From a virus: a DNA stretch of 30,365 bases. Below, piece after piece: positions 1 through 7,868 of the stretch. Under the pieces are notes generated by a model. That model worked only from the letters and a program-made list of their open reading frames with translations, did not search any database and had not been told where the DNA came from. Location: positions 1 to 30,365 of the IMG/VR virus record IMGVR_UViG_3300027741_000191; one strand, written 5' to 3'. The position numbers and the translations under genes were made by a program. Position 1 is the first letter of the stretch; each line of letters opens with the position of its first letter.

Positions 1-68
1 CCGTCAGCGTCACGCGCGAAACGAGCGGCGAGCCTCCGCGTCGTGGACGACCGAGAAAAGCAGCATGA
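1..68 (+). CDS. 3' end of an upstream phage structural/neck gene (partial)
   Basis: An open frame enters from the left edge (first whole codon at 3) and stops with TGA at 66-68. The 21 visible residues are polar and basic and end in [11 protein letters not shown]. The stop overlaps the ATG of the next gene (ATGA at 65-68), which supports this being a real translated end. The basic tail resembles the C-termini of many head or neck proteins, but too little is visible to name a function. Confidence 0.5.
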   Translation, partial: VSVTRETSGEPPRRGRPRKAA

Positions 69-535
69 ACAATGCGCCCACCCTAGAAGGCTTTCAGGAC
101 TTCATCACAAATGTGATGGGCATCAACCCATTGTATTTGCCGTCCAACAGCCCTTCAATCGGGTGGGCGTTTTCCGTCGCGCTGATGATCGTGAACCCCG
201 CGCTGGCGGTGGTGGCAACGCCCAGTATGGCGCCGGTTCAAACCAGCATCTACGAGCAGGCGGTTTACAATCTGGCCGGTGATAACCTCATCAACTACGC
301 CCAAGACCAGCCGGGCCGCACCTATTTTGCCGACCTGCGCAAGGCTTATGGCCTCAACGCATTCGCCGCAGGCGTCGTGACCTCCGCATCCGATAGCGGC
401 ACCAGCGACAGCCTCGCGGTGCCGGAAGCCTTGCAGGCGCTGACGCTCTCGCAATTGCAGAACGTCAAAACCCCCTGGGGGCGTCAATATCTGGCGTATG
501 CGCAGACCTATGGCACGATGTGGGGTGTGGCATGA
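65..535 (+). CDS. Conserved neck/head-tail connector region protein, function unknown
   Basis: This encodes 156 residues from an ATG that overlaps the upstream stop. There is no transmembrane segment or catalytic motif; a moderately hydrophobic stretch lies at residues 30-55. The C-terminal half (YFADLR, GVVTSASDSGTS, LKTP-like VKTPWGR, AQTYG) reads like a small conserved protein that I associate with the head-tail joining region of some myoviruses. Its place just before a virion-morphogenesis-sized gene and a tail-terminator-sized gene fits a connector or completion role. It overlaps the next gene by ATGA at 532. The role is inferred from position only. Confidence 0.7.
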   Translation: MNNAPTLEGFQDFITNVMGINPLYLPSNSPSIGWAFSVALMIVNPALAVVATPSMAPVQTSIYEQAVYNLAGDNLINYAQDQPGRTYFADLRKAYGLNAFAAGVVTSASDSGTSDSLAVPEALQALTLSQLQNVKTPWGRQYLAYAQTYGTMWGVA

Positions 536-981
536 CGACCCTGCACCTTGGCGTTATCGACCAGCCTTATGACGACGGCGCGACCACCGGAATGGTGGCC
601 GAAATCCTCGAAGACAAATATCATGTCATGGAGGTATTTTTTGAAAGCCGCGTTGATGAAGTGATTGGCGCGCTTGAGCGGTCCATTCAGGGTGCCATTG
701 ACGCATTGGACATGGGCGCACCGGTTGAAAACATCGACCCCTTCGGTGGTGCTACGGGCGAAATTGAAGCGGCGTTTCGGCATTTCCTTGACAGCAAGGA
801 AATGGAAAGCCTGGGAATTCCCGGCGTTCCAACGCAAGCGGCGCTTGATGGCGTGAGCCATCGGTTCAAAAACCCGCGCTACAAAAAAACCAAGGGCGGC
901 AAAAAGGTGAAGCGCTCTCCGCGCCCATCCTTCATCGACACGGGGCTTTATGAAGCCAGCATGAAGGCTTGGATCACCTGA
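532..981 (+). CDS. Probable tail completion / head-tail joining protein
   Basis: The product is 149 residues. I chose the ATG at 532 because it overlaps the previous stop as ATGA; a GTG at 520 would add only four residues. Features are an N-terminal alpha/beta section, a helical stretch with VDEVIGALERSIQGAIDAL (residues about 40-58), then a basic linker (RYKKTKGGKKVKRS) and the ending RPSFIDTGLYEASMKAWI. A basic linker followed by a P-x-F-x-DTG-x-Y motif is typical of small virion-morphogenesis proteins that finish the neck or tail end. The assignment rests on size, ending and position, so it is moderate. Confidence 0.6.
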   Translation: MTTLHLGVIDQPYDDGATTGMVAEILEDKYHVMEVFFESRVDEVIGALERSIQGAIDALDMGAPVENIDPFGGATGEIEAAFRHFLDSKEMESLGIPGVPTQAALDGVSHRFKNPRYKKTKGGKKVKRSPRPSFIDTGLYEASMKAWIT

Positions 982-1934
982 TGGCGACCGTCGATGAAAC
1001 CCTGGCCAACCTGCCACTCCGCGACGCTCTGCAAGCGGGCATTCAGTCGCTCTCGGCTGGCGAGACGATCCGCTTTACCAAATATGTGAAGCGCATCCTG
1101 CCGATTGACGGCTACGTTTTTTGGCTGGCGGGCGAAAGCATCGAAATCGCAGGTTCGTTTCACTATTCGGTGGGACGCACGCAGCGCGAAGATGAGACGG
1201 TTTCGATCAACAAGGTGGTGTTCACCACCACCGACGAAATCTCCGAATTCAACGTGGTCGATCCGCAGACGCTTTGGATTGCCACCTTCGATGGCATTCG
1301 CTTCGCTTTCGCGCGACGCGGCAATCGCTACACGCAAGCGGGCGTCAATCATTATGAAGGCGATGCGGTCTATTCCGCTCTGGCCTCGCAGCTTGTTGAG
1401 AATCTCTACACGCTGCTGGCGTCGGAGCCTATCGTTTCCAACAGCCTGCCCGCGTGGCTGACGATCCAGACTTATTCGCCAATTTGGCTTGCGCCATACA
1501 ATCCGAATATTTTGCTTTACCCGTCATATCTTGTGCCCGCGAACATCAGCCCGCCTTACGGCGTGGTGCATATCGAACCGGGCCGCACAAACGCCATCCA
1601 GGCCGCGCCGCGTTTGAACAACCGGACTTCGCATTATCAGCTTGCCACGGATCACGTCCGCGTGACTCTATACGGCTACAACAATGCGCAGGCTCAAGAT
1701 TGGGTTGATACCGTCAATCAATTCAGTGTCGATACCGACGCGCTGGGCATTATGAGCATGCCTATCATGCGCGACGAAAAACGTGGCCAGATGGAACTTC
1801 AGGCCATCGCAATGAAGAAGACAATCGAATTTGATGTGAGCTATTATCAGACCCGCATCAACGATATTGCGCGCCAGCTTATCGAAAGCTGTATCGTGCA
1901 GTATGAAGTTTCACCGTATCCAACCGCTGCATAA
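981..1934 (+). CDS. Putative tail terminator / neck structural protein
   Basis: The product is 317 residues. The start ATG at 981 shares its A with the preceding TGA (TGATG); an upstream in-frame start at 969 would add four residues. The protein is soluble, with no signal peptide or membrane segment, and is rich in aromatic and Asn residues, as beta-rich virion proteins are. The centre holds an NNRTSHYQLATDHVRVTLYGY segment (written here only by its start and end; residues about 215-235) and then a helix near the C-terminus. It sits directly before the sheath and tube genes, where tail-terminator or neck proteins are usually encoded. I do not recognise a named family with certainty. Confidence 0.6.
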   Translation: MATVDETLANLPLRDALQAGIQSLSAGETIRFTKYVKRILPIDGYVFWLAGESIEIAGSFHYSVGRTQREDETVSINKVVFTTTDEISEFNVVDPQTLWIATFDGIRFAFARRGNRYTQAGVNHYEGDAVYSALASQLVENLYTLLASEPIVSNSLPAWLTIQTYSPIWLAPYNPNILLYPSYLVPANISPPYGVVHIEPGRTNAIQAAPRLNNRTSHYQLATDHVRVTLYGYNNAQAQDWVDTVNQFSVDTDALGIMSMPIMRDEKRGQMELQAIAMKKTIEFDVSYYQTRINDIARQLIESCIVQYEVSPYPTAA

Positions 1935-1946
1935 CAGGAGTTTCCC

Positions 1947-2336
1947 ATGCCCCAAAGCCCGAACCAAGTTTTCCCCGGCGTCGCCAGCGGCGTTGCCAAG
2001 CCGCAGTATATGGACGCCCAAGGCGTGCAGGTGGTGGCCAATGCCGCTTCGGCTGCTCTTAATATCACCGCTGCCGCCGCTATCAAGGCGACCCCGGGCC
2101 GTCTTGCGCGCATCGTGATCCTGGCCCCTGGCACCACCTCGGGCGCTTTCACGTTCAACAACTGCGCCACCACCGGTGCCGCGACGACCGCCAATCAGGT
2201 GTTCACCCTGCCCTACAACGGCACGAACAACATTGCCGGTGCGGTGTTCGACATCAGCGTTCCATGCTCGGTGGGCATCGTTTGCTCGGCGGTCCCGGGC
2301 GCCGGTTCGCCGCGTGTGCTTGTGACCTACACCTAA
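1947..2336 (+). CDS. Small virion structural protein, beta-rich (possible decoration or tail protein)
   Basis: This gene encodes 129 residues and is preceded by a clear ribosome-binding site (AACAGGAG, about 7 bases before the ATG). The sequence is almost entirely Ala, Gly, Thr and Val with beta-strand periodicity (RLARIVILAPGTTSGAF; CSVGIVCSAVPGAG) and has no charged catalytic cluster. Such low-charge beta sandwiches are common as phage decoration or minor tail proteins. Being just before the sheath gene with its own strong ribosome-binding site fits a high-copy structural product. The exact location in the virion is unknown. Confidence 0.65.
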   Translation: MPQSPNQVFPGVASGVAKPQYMDAQGVQVVANAASAALNITAAAAIKATPGRLARIVILAPGTTSGAFTFNNCATTGAATTANQVFTLPYNGTNNIAGAVFDISVPCSVGIVCSAVPGAGSPRVLVTYT

Positions 2337-2370
2337 GCCGTCGCAGCATCGTCCTACCTAGGAGAATTCA

Positions 2371-3981
2371 ATGCCAACCATTGTTCAAGTAAATGTGACG
2401 CAGACGGTTGGCGCAGCGCCCGCCACTCTGCAAAAGACGGGCGCGCTGATCTCCCAAGGCGGGACGACCACCAGCCCGGGCACCGCGACGCTCATCACGC
2501 AGGAAGCCGATCTGACGGCGATCCTGACGGCTCCCGCCCCGCTAACTCAGGTGGTGGTGGCCGGAGCGCTTGTGACAGCCACGACGGTTTCGCCGCATGG
2601 CTATACCGTCGGAAGCCAGATCGTTTTGACGATGGCTGGCATCACCGACGGTGGGTTGGGGCCGTCGGCTTATAACGGCACCTACCTCTGCACCATCACC
2701 AGCACGACGCAATACACCTACAACCTGGGCCAGGAATTGATCTTGGCTTCGGGCACGGGCGGCACATACGTTCCGCAAAGCGCGATCCAGCTTACCGCGA
2801 TGGGCAACACGTTCTTTGCCCAGGGTTCTGGCTTGTCCTGCTATGTGCTGGAGCTTGGGCCGGGCAACACGGAAGATGGCGTGGCCGCGCTGGCCGCATA
2901 CATCCAGGCCAACCCCAACAGCGACTACACGCCCGGCGCGGAAGGCTATTTCTACGCTTACGTTGTGCCGAAACAGTGGGACGGCAACGCGGATTTCCTG
3001 GCCCTGCTAGCGGAATTCGAATCCACCACGGCACGCACCTATTTCTTCATCACAACCACGCTGGCTACCTACAACAGCTACACCAACCTGATGAAGTGCG
3101 CGTTTACGCTGATTGAATCGCCGCAATTCGGCACCTACGGCGCAAACGAACTGATCGGCGCGGTTTGGACATCGGGCGCCATCACGTTCACGACCCTTAA
3201 CACCAGCGGCATTTCTAAAGGCGACTGGTTCACCATCGTGGGCTGCACACCCGCAGAATACAACGGCACTTATCAAGCCGTTGTGGCCAATGGCGTGGAC
3301 ATCACCGCCTATAAGGCGGTTGACCCTGGCGCGCTTACCGTTACCGGCAGCCTCAAGGCCAGCCTGTATGGCAACGCGGGCGCTCCGGTTACGGAATTCA
3401 CGGTGGTGTCCGCCTTCTGGAACTTCCTGGCTTACGAACCCAGCGCAGCGAACCTCGTTGCACCGTTCGCCTTCAAGTATCTTTACGGCGTGACGCCGTT
3501 CCCGACGCGCGGCAACAACGCTCTGCTGACCACGCTCAAGGCCGAAAGTGTCAACGTCGTGGGCACGGGCGCGGAAGGCGGCATCAGCAACACCATCCTG
3601 CTCTGGGGCACCACAATGGATGGCCACGATGCCACTTATTGGTATTCAGTGGACTGGGTGCAGATCAACGTTGACATCGCCATTTCCAACGCGGTGATCA
3701 ACGGTTCGAACAACAGCCAGAACCCGCTGTATTACGACCAGAACGGCATCAACCGGCTTCAGGCGGTAGCGCAAACGGTCATGCGCAACGCCATCTCTTT
3801 TGGCCTCGCGCTCGCGCCCATCACGGTCAATGCGGTGCCGTTTGTGACCTACGTTTCGCAGAATCCGGCGGATTACCCGGCGGGCATTTATCGCGGCCTC
3901 TCGGTCACCTACACGCCGCAGCGCGGCTTCATCCAGATCGTGTTTTACGTCAACGTCTCGTCGTTCCCGGCTGGCGGCTGA
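2371..3981 (+). CDS. Tail sheath protein (DUF3383-type) with two inserted beta domains
   Basis: The product is 536 residues, with ribosome-binding site AGGAGA 7 bases before the ATG. The N-terminus (MPTIVQVNVTQT) and the C-terminus (YTPQRGFIQIVFYVNVSSFPAGG region) match the layout of contractile-sheath proteins of the DUF3383 type; the next gene is tube-like, the usual sheath-tube pair. Two extra beta domains interrupt it. Residues about 59-133 carry HGYTVGS and YNGTYLCTI, and residues about 262-334 carry ISKGDWFTIVG and YNGTYQAVV. Both resemble the small FCCH-like domain seen elsewhere in this window and would probably project from the outer sheath surface. Sheath identity is fairly sure; exposure of the inserts is inference. 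Confidence 0.85.
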   Translation: MPTIVQVNVTQTVGAAPATLQKTGALISQGGTTTSPGTATLITQEADLTAILTAPAPLTQVVVAGALVTATTVSPHGYTVGSQIVLTMAGITDGGLGPSAYNGTYLCTITSTTQYTYNLGQELILASGTGGTYVPQSAIQLTAMGNTFFAQGSGLSCYVLELGPGNTEDGVAALAAYIQANPNSDYTPGAEGYFYAYVVPKQWDGNADFLALLAEFESTTARTYFFITTTLATYNSYTNLMKCAFTLIESPQFGTYGANELIGAVWTSGAITFTTLNTSGISKGDWFTIVGCTPAEYNGTYQAVVANGVDITAYKAVDPGALTVTGSLKASLYGNAGAPVTEFTVVSAFWNFLAYEPSAANLVAPFAFKYLYGVTPFPTRGNNALLTTLKAESVNVVGTGAEGGISNTILLWGTTMDGHDATYWYSVDWVQINVDIAISNAVINGSNNSQNPLYYDQNGINRLQAVAQTVMRNAISFGLALAPITVNAVPFVTYVSQNPADYPAGIYRGLSVTYTPQRGFIQIVFYVNVSSFPAGG

Positions 3982-3997
3982 GTAGGAGAAAACAACC

Positions 3998-4444
3998 ATG
4001 GCAGCTAATCCACAAGTCGCTCAGGGCACGCTCAACCGGTTACGGGGCAGCGTGGTCATTCCGGACTATCCGGCACTGCAAGTCACGGCGCCCTTCCTGG
4101 GGCGCCCTGGCATCGCCATCGCCTTTGAAGGCGAAACGACGACGATGATCCCGACGATGACGGGCACCATCACCTCGCCGTTTCCCTATCAGATGGTGAC
4201 GGTGACCATTTCGCTGCTCAAGACCCAGAACCTTGCGGCTCTCTGGGAGGCGCAGCGTCAGGCGTTGAGCACGATTGGCGACATCACGGTGACGCCCGAC
4301 ACCACGTCGCTTCCGGCTTACACCTTCAACAACTGCGCCATCCAGAATGTGCGTGAGTTGAATTTCGCAGGCGAGGACGCGAGCTATTCCGTCACCGTCA
4401 GCGGCTACTACCAGATCAACAACAACCTCTGGAATCTGGTTTGA
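3998..4444 (+). CDS. Tail tube protein
   Basis: The gene encodes 148 residues with ribosome-binding site GTAGGAGA before the ATG. The pattern is that of myovirus inner-tube subunits: an N-terminal arm (NRLRGSVVIPDYP), beta strands alternating with short turns, a central helix (LAALWEAQRQALSTIGD, residues about 77-93), and a conserved-looking ending NNCAIQNVRELNFAGEDASY ... VSGYYQINNNLW. Position right after the sheath gene, and the following tail-assembly chaperone and tape measure genes, complete the canonical order. The protein would stack as hexameric rings inside the sheath and form the DNA channel. Confidence 0.85.
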   Translation: MAANPQVAQGTLNRLRGSVVIPDYPALQVTAPFLGRPGIAIAFEGETTTMIPTMTGTITSPFPYQMVTVTISLLKTQNLAALWEAQRQALSTIGDITVTPDTTSLPAYTFNNCAIQNVRELNFAGEDASYSVTVSGYYQINNNLWNLV

Positions 4445-4477
4445 TCGAACGGGTGCAGCTAGGGCGACGGTCCGAAA

Positions 4478-4502
4478 AGCAGGCATAGTCCACCTGCCTG
4501 CT
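4478..4502 (+). other. RNA hairpin between tube and chaperone genes
   Basis: A perfect 8-bp inverted repeat, AGCAGGCA (4478-4485) and TGCCTGCT (4495-4502), flanks a 9-base loop. It lies in the 93-base gap 4445-4537, the longest clearly non-coding stretch in the window. There is no T-run after it, so it is not a canonical intrinsic terminator. It may set the mRNA 3' end or adjust expression of abundant sheath/tube versus scarce chaperone. The structure is seen; the role is inference. Confidence 0.5.
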
Positions 4503-4537
4503 GCATCCTATCCCCTGGACGCGAAGGATAACGCAAA

Positions 4538-5107
4538 GTGAAGATTAACAACAAGTTGAATTTGGTAGTTGAAGTCGAAACCAGCGAAGGCACTATCTTC
4601 GTGCATAGCACGCCGCTTTCGCGTGAGGTGTTTGAGCGATATTTCCTGATCATCGGCAAGACGTTCGCCAGCTTGATCAGCGAAGGCTTGAGCTTCGTTT
4701 CTGGTCCGCGCGTGGCGGCTATGATGCTCAGGAAGATTGCTCAGGACGCTGGTGTTTGGGAAGGGCGCGACGGAATTCACAACGGGCTGATGGCTGAAAT
4801 TCGTCGGCTTTCAAGCGTGGTGATTCCTAGCACGTCAGGGTGGGTGACGATGCCTTTCCAAGATGCCATTGACCGGAAAACGATGGACGAAGATGACATT
4901 GCGGAGGTAGAAGGGCTTATCACTTTTTTTATCTGCGCCTCTGCCATGTCCCGGAAAACCGAGATTGGCCCCGTTCTGGAGAGGATGCGTTTGTGGGGTG
5001 CGTTGACCACATTGTTGAACTCTACGGAATACGCCGCCTCATTGCCGACATCGACAACGGAAGACACTTTGGATGCGCCGATGATCACCTCGTCAGTGCC
5101 GCATTAG
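4538..5107 (+). CDS. Tail assembly chaperone, short (zero-frame) product
   Basis: The product is 189 residues from a GTG at 4538, with GAAGGA as the ribosome-binding site about 10 bases upstream. The gene lies between tube and tape measure, the invariable place for the G/GT-type chaperones that coat the tape measure during tail assembly. The C-terminal third (ALTTLLNSTEYAASLPTST ... SSVPH) looks like the usual end of such chaperones. A slippery heptamer at codons 130-131 and an open -1 frame downstream predict a second, longer product. The protein would be present during assembly but absent from the finished virion, as is known for the lambda G/GT system. Confidence 0.8.
   Translation: MKINNKLNLVVEVETSEGTIFVHSTPLSREVFERYFLIIGKTFASLISEGLSFVSGPRVAAMMLRKIAQDAGVWEGRDGIHNGLMAEIRRLSSVVIPSTSGWVTMPFQDAIDRKTMDEDDIAEVEGLITFFICASAMSRKTEIGPVLERMRLWGALTTLLNSTEYAASLPTSTTEDTLDAPMITSSVPH
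4924..4930 (+). promoter_or_regulatory. Programmed -1 frameshift slippery site T TTT TTT
   Basis: Seven T bases sit in the exact X XXY YYZ register of the chaperone frame (codons TTT 4925-4927 and TTT 4928-4930, preceded by T). Slipping back one base moves the ribosome into a frame that stays open from 4930 to the TGA at 5233-5235. This is the expected arrangement for tail-assembly chaperones. Efficiency and any downstream stimulatory structure cannot be judged by eye. Confidence 0.7.
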
Positions 5108-5235
5108 GGTGGGTGGCCGGAGAAGGATTTTACGATTTCTTCGGCAAGCATGTGGATGATTGGCGGTGGGATTCCGTCTCTGAGTTTCGCCAGCGTCACT
5201 TTTCCACGGCGCTGAAACGGATAGGAATGGGTTGA
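4930..5235 (+). CDS. -1 frameshift extension of the tail assembly chaperone (T-like domain)
   Basis: After the slip at 4924-4930 the -1 frame reads 101 codons to a TGA at 5233-5235, giving a fused product of about 232 residues (131 shared and 101 new). The extension past the zero-frame stop contains AALGWVAGEGFYDFF, a DDWRWDS motif and FRQRHFSTALKRIG, which looks like genuine protein. A separate GTG start at 4993 exists but has no convincing ribosome-binding site and lies inside the chaperone gene. The stop is immediately followed by the tape measure ATG at 5236. By analogy with lambda GT, this domain would recruit tube subunits to the tape measure. Confidence 0.7.
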   Translation, partial: YLRLCHVPENRDWPRSGEDAFVGCVDHIVELYGIRRLIADIDNGRHFGCADDHLVSAALGWVAGEGFYDFFGKHVDDWRWDSVSEFRQRHFSTALKRIGMG

Positions 5236-7161
5236 ATGGCGGTCAAGAGCATCATTGATGTCGATGTGAACGACGATGCCTTCAAGGCGTTCATGGAGAT
5301 GTTCGCCAAGTATCAGGCAGCCCTGAAAAAGCTGCCGGGTGCTTGGGATACCGCAAACAAATCCATCAACAAATCCGGTTCCGCCATTGAAGAAATGACG
5401 GACATTATGAGCCGTCAGGTTGATATCATTGACAAGCAAACCAGAGCGCAAGAAAAGATGCGGCGCGAGGTTGAAAAGACTGGCTATTCACTGACCGATG
5501 TTGCTCGCGCTACAACCCGCATAGCGGGCGGCATGAAAGATATAACCCTATCACTGCTTAAGTTTAGCACTCTGACCAGCGCCTTTGGGTTGTTGTCTGG
5601 TGGCACGGGGCTGTTTGGCTTTGAGGCGTTGGCGCGCTCGGCCAGCCAGCAACGCACGCAGTCCATGGGGCTTGGAATTACGCCCGGCCAGCTTCAGGCG
5701 GCAAACATCACTTATGAGCGCATTGGCGGCGCAGAGCCAACGCTTTCCAGCATTGCGGACATGCAGAACGATCTGCGCCAGAGACATCGGCTTCAAATGC
5801 TCGGTATCAGCAACGAAGATATTGACAACAAAAACCCGTTTGAACTTTTGCCGCAAACCTTAAGCGCCATTCGTTCGCGCTATTTGTCTATCCCGGAAAA
5901 CCTTCGCGGCACTTTGGCGCAATCATATGGATTGACTCAATTTGGTCTTTCTATGTCGCAGCTTCGCCAACTCGGGGGAATGTCGGAGCAAGAACTAGCG
6001 GGCCTTGGCACCTCGCTTTCAAGAAACGCAACAACAATTGGCGGCAGTAACGATATAAACCGACGTTATCAAGATTTTTTAGAACAGCTTGGTGTCGCAG
6101 GAGCGCGGCTGCAAACCACCCTGATTGATAAGTTGACACCGCTCGCTAAGCCTCTCGGCAATGTAGTCGATGCTTTCACTAACCTTGCCGCGTCTGCACT
6201 AGGTAGCGATACGTTCCGCAATGGATTAAAAACATTTGCAGATTGGATTAACGATTTTGCCAGCACGCTGAATACCGAAGAAACAAAATCCTCCATCGCT
6301 AATTTCATTGAACAAGTAGGAACTTTTGCAACTCGCATGGCGAACGCCGTCAGAGCAGTAATTTCATTTATTGAAGCTCTACAAGACGCATACGCATGGG
6401 TAAGGGGTTTATTGGGGGGCGATGCGCAAGAGCAAATGGGTCCTCCCAATCCGTATGGTGGTGACGATCCAAATCGTCGAACGCCGACGCCAGACAATCC
6501 TTTGGGCACTCGACGCGGCGTAATTCCACGATATCGCCTTTACGAGCCAATGTCTTACACCTCCGGTGACTATAATACTTTTATCGACCAAATGACGCGC
6601 GCCGAAAGCGGTAGCAGAGATGACGCTCGCAACCTGCGCTCATCAGCTAGTGGGCGGCATCAATTCATCGACGAAACGTGGCTCAGCGTAGCAAGACGGT
6701 TTGGTGGTTCGCGTATTGCCGGAATGTCTGACGAGCAAATTCTTGCGCTACGCTCTGACGCTGATTTTTCACGTCAAATGGCGTTGTCACATACGCAATT
6801 TGATATTGCACCGGAGTTATTGCGCTCTGGAGTGGACCCGACAAATCTTGCTCTTTATGCCGGTTGGCATTTTGGCGGACGGGGCGGCGCCGCAGTTATG
6901 CAAGCGGGCAACGATACTCCAATGAGTCAAATTCTCAGCGCAAAAGCAATTGCAGCCAATCCACACCTGCAAAATTTAACGGCGGGTCAATGGCGCAATA
7001 GGTATTTGGGTCAATTCCCCGGCGGAGGCGAAGGACAGCCCGGAAGGCAAGTGCTTTCCGTTCAGCCTGGACAGGCGGTTCATGTGGTCATTAACGACAA
7101 CACTGGTGGTAACATCGTCAACACGTCGGCTTCGCTCGGCGCTCCGGGGTATTACGGATGA
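5236..7161 (+). CDS. Tape measure protein with C-terminal lytic (lysozyme/transglycosylase-like) domain
   Basis: The product is 641 residues; the ATG follows the frameshift-product stop directly. The N-terminal part is helical (VDIIDKQTRAQEKMRREVEK, residues about 63-82) and then has a hydrophobic section (residues about 110-140), as tape measures do. Residues about 440-600 form a muralytic domain: TRAESG with the likely catalytic Glu457, followed by SASGRHQFIDETWL, the SSA-x-G-x-x-QF-x-x-TW pattern of phage transglycosylases and lysozymes, and YAGWHFGGRGGA. The protein sets tail length and probably opens peptidoglycan during DNA entry. It is short for a tape measure, so a short contractile tail is expected. 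The region is visibly more AT-rich than its neighbours. Confidence 0.85.
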   Translation: MAVKSIIDVDVNDDAFKAFMEMFAKYQAALKKLPGAWDTANKSINKSGSAIEEMTDIMSRQVDIIDKQTRAQEKMRREVEKTGYSLTDVARATTRIAGGMKDITLSLLKFSTLTSAFGLLSGGTGLFGFEALARSASQQRTQSMGLGITPGQLQAANITYERIGGAEPTLSSIADMQNDLRQRHRLQMLGISNEDIDNKNPFELLPQTLSAIRSRYLSIPENLRGTLAQSYGLTQFGLSMSQLRQLGGMSEQELAGLGTSLSRNATTIGGSNDINRRYQDFLEQLGVAGARLQTTLIDKLTPLAKPLGNVVDAFTNLAASALGSDTFRNGLKTFADWINDFASTLNTEETKSSIANFIEQVGTFATRMANAVRAVISFIEALQDAYAWVRGLLGGDAQEQMGPPNPYGGDDPNRRTPTPDNPLGTRRGVIPRYRLYEPMSYTSGDYNTFIDQMTRAESGSRDDARNLRSSASGRHQFIDETWLSVARRFGGSRIAGMSDEQILALRSDADFSRQMALSHTQFDIAPELLRSGVDPTNLALYAGWHFGGRGGAAVMQAGNDTPMSQILSAKAIAANPHLQNLTAGQWRNRYLGQFPGGGEGQPGRQVLSVQPGQAVHVVINDNTGGNIVNTSASLGAPGYYG

Positions 7162-7868
7162 GCATTCTCGACACCATTGGCCGGTCCATTTATCAAGTCG
7201 GTTTCCAGCTTACGCCGATCATTTTGGTGCAAGGCATTGCTAGAAGTTTTCCTGGCGGCATGATGCCTATTATCATTTTAACGGAAGGACCAAACCTCCT
7301 CGTGACCGTGTTGGCTGGCAAAAGCCCCTTTAACCCCGACCGGTTTTTTGCTCACTTTTCCCCCGTTCCCGGCGGGAAATTGGCCAATTTTGCTATTGGT
7401 CAATACCCCTTCGCTAACCAGTCGGTGGCAGCAAACGCGATCATCAGCGAGCCGCTTACTATTTCCATGAAAATGTCTATCCCTGTCAACAAGTCGGGCG
7501 GGCACACGGCGAAGCTGGCCACGATGGTGCTGCTTCAATCCAAGCTCAAAGACCACGCAAACCTGGGCGGAACCTATATCGTCGCAACTCCAGCCGGGTT
7601 TTATACCAATTGCATTTTGACTGGCCTCACAGATGTCAGCACGGGCGATAGCCCGATCCCGCAAAACACATGGCAGTGGGATTTTGTGCAACCCCTCATT
7701 ACGCTGCAAGAAGCAGAAGCCGCACAAAATACGTTCATGAGCAACGCGACCAGCCAATTGCCGTCCGACGGATCGTTGAACGCAACCCCCGGCGGCGTTC
7801 CATCAACATCCGTCCCGGCTTCTCAGGGCACCAATCTACCTGCTGGCGTCCAAGGACCGAACCAATGA
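7158..7868 (+). CDS. Baseplate hub-proximal protein (Dit-like position)
   Basis: The gene encodes 236 residues and starts with ATGA overlap on the tape measure stop. It is a soluble protein with an N-terminal IIILTEGPNLLVTVLAGKSPF segment (residues about 38-58, given by its ends), beta strands and FAHFSPVPGG. A Pro/Ser/Thr-rich tail ends in AGVQGPNQ. The place directly after the tape measure is where the tail-hub or distal-tail protein is encoded in contractile phages. The last eight residues recur at the end of the hub protein ending at 9429, hinting at a shared docking tag. The family name is not certain. Confidence 0.6.
   Translation: MSILDTIGRSIYQVGFQLTPIILVQGIARSFPGGMMPIIILTEGPNLLVTVLAGKSPFNPDRFFAHFSPVPGGKLANFAIGQYPFANQSVAANAIISEPLTISMKMSIPVNKSGGHTAKLATMVLLQSKLKDHANLGGTYIVATPAGFYTNCILTGLTDVSTGDSPIPQNTWQWDFVQPLITLQEAEAAQNTFMSNATSQLPSDGSLNATPGGVPSTSVPASQGTNLPAGVQGPNQ

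Noticed and set aside
43-282. 79-residue frame overlapping the first complete gene
   Set aside because: Its composition (His, Gln and Arg rich, no order) is that of a shifted reading of the gene at 65-535, and it has no ribosome-binding site.
4478-4502. Intrinsic terminator
   Set aside because: The stem is clear but no T-tract follows, so termination cannot be claimed; it is listed only as a hairpin.
4993-5235. Independent 80-residue gene starting at GTG 4993
   Set aside because: There is no ribosome-binding site. The frame is open back to the slippery heptamer, and known biology of tail chaperones favours expression by frameshift.
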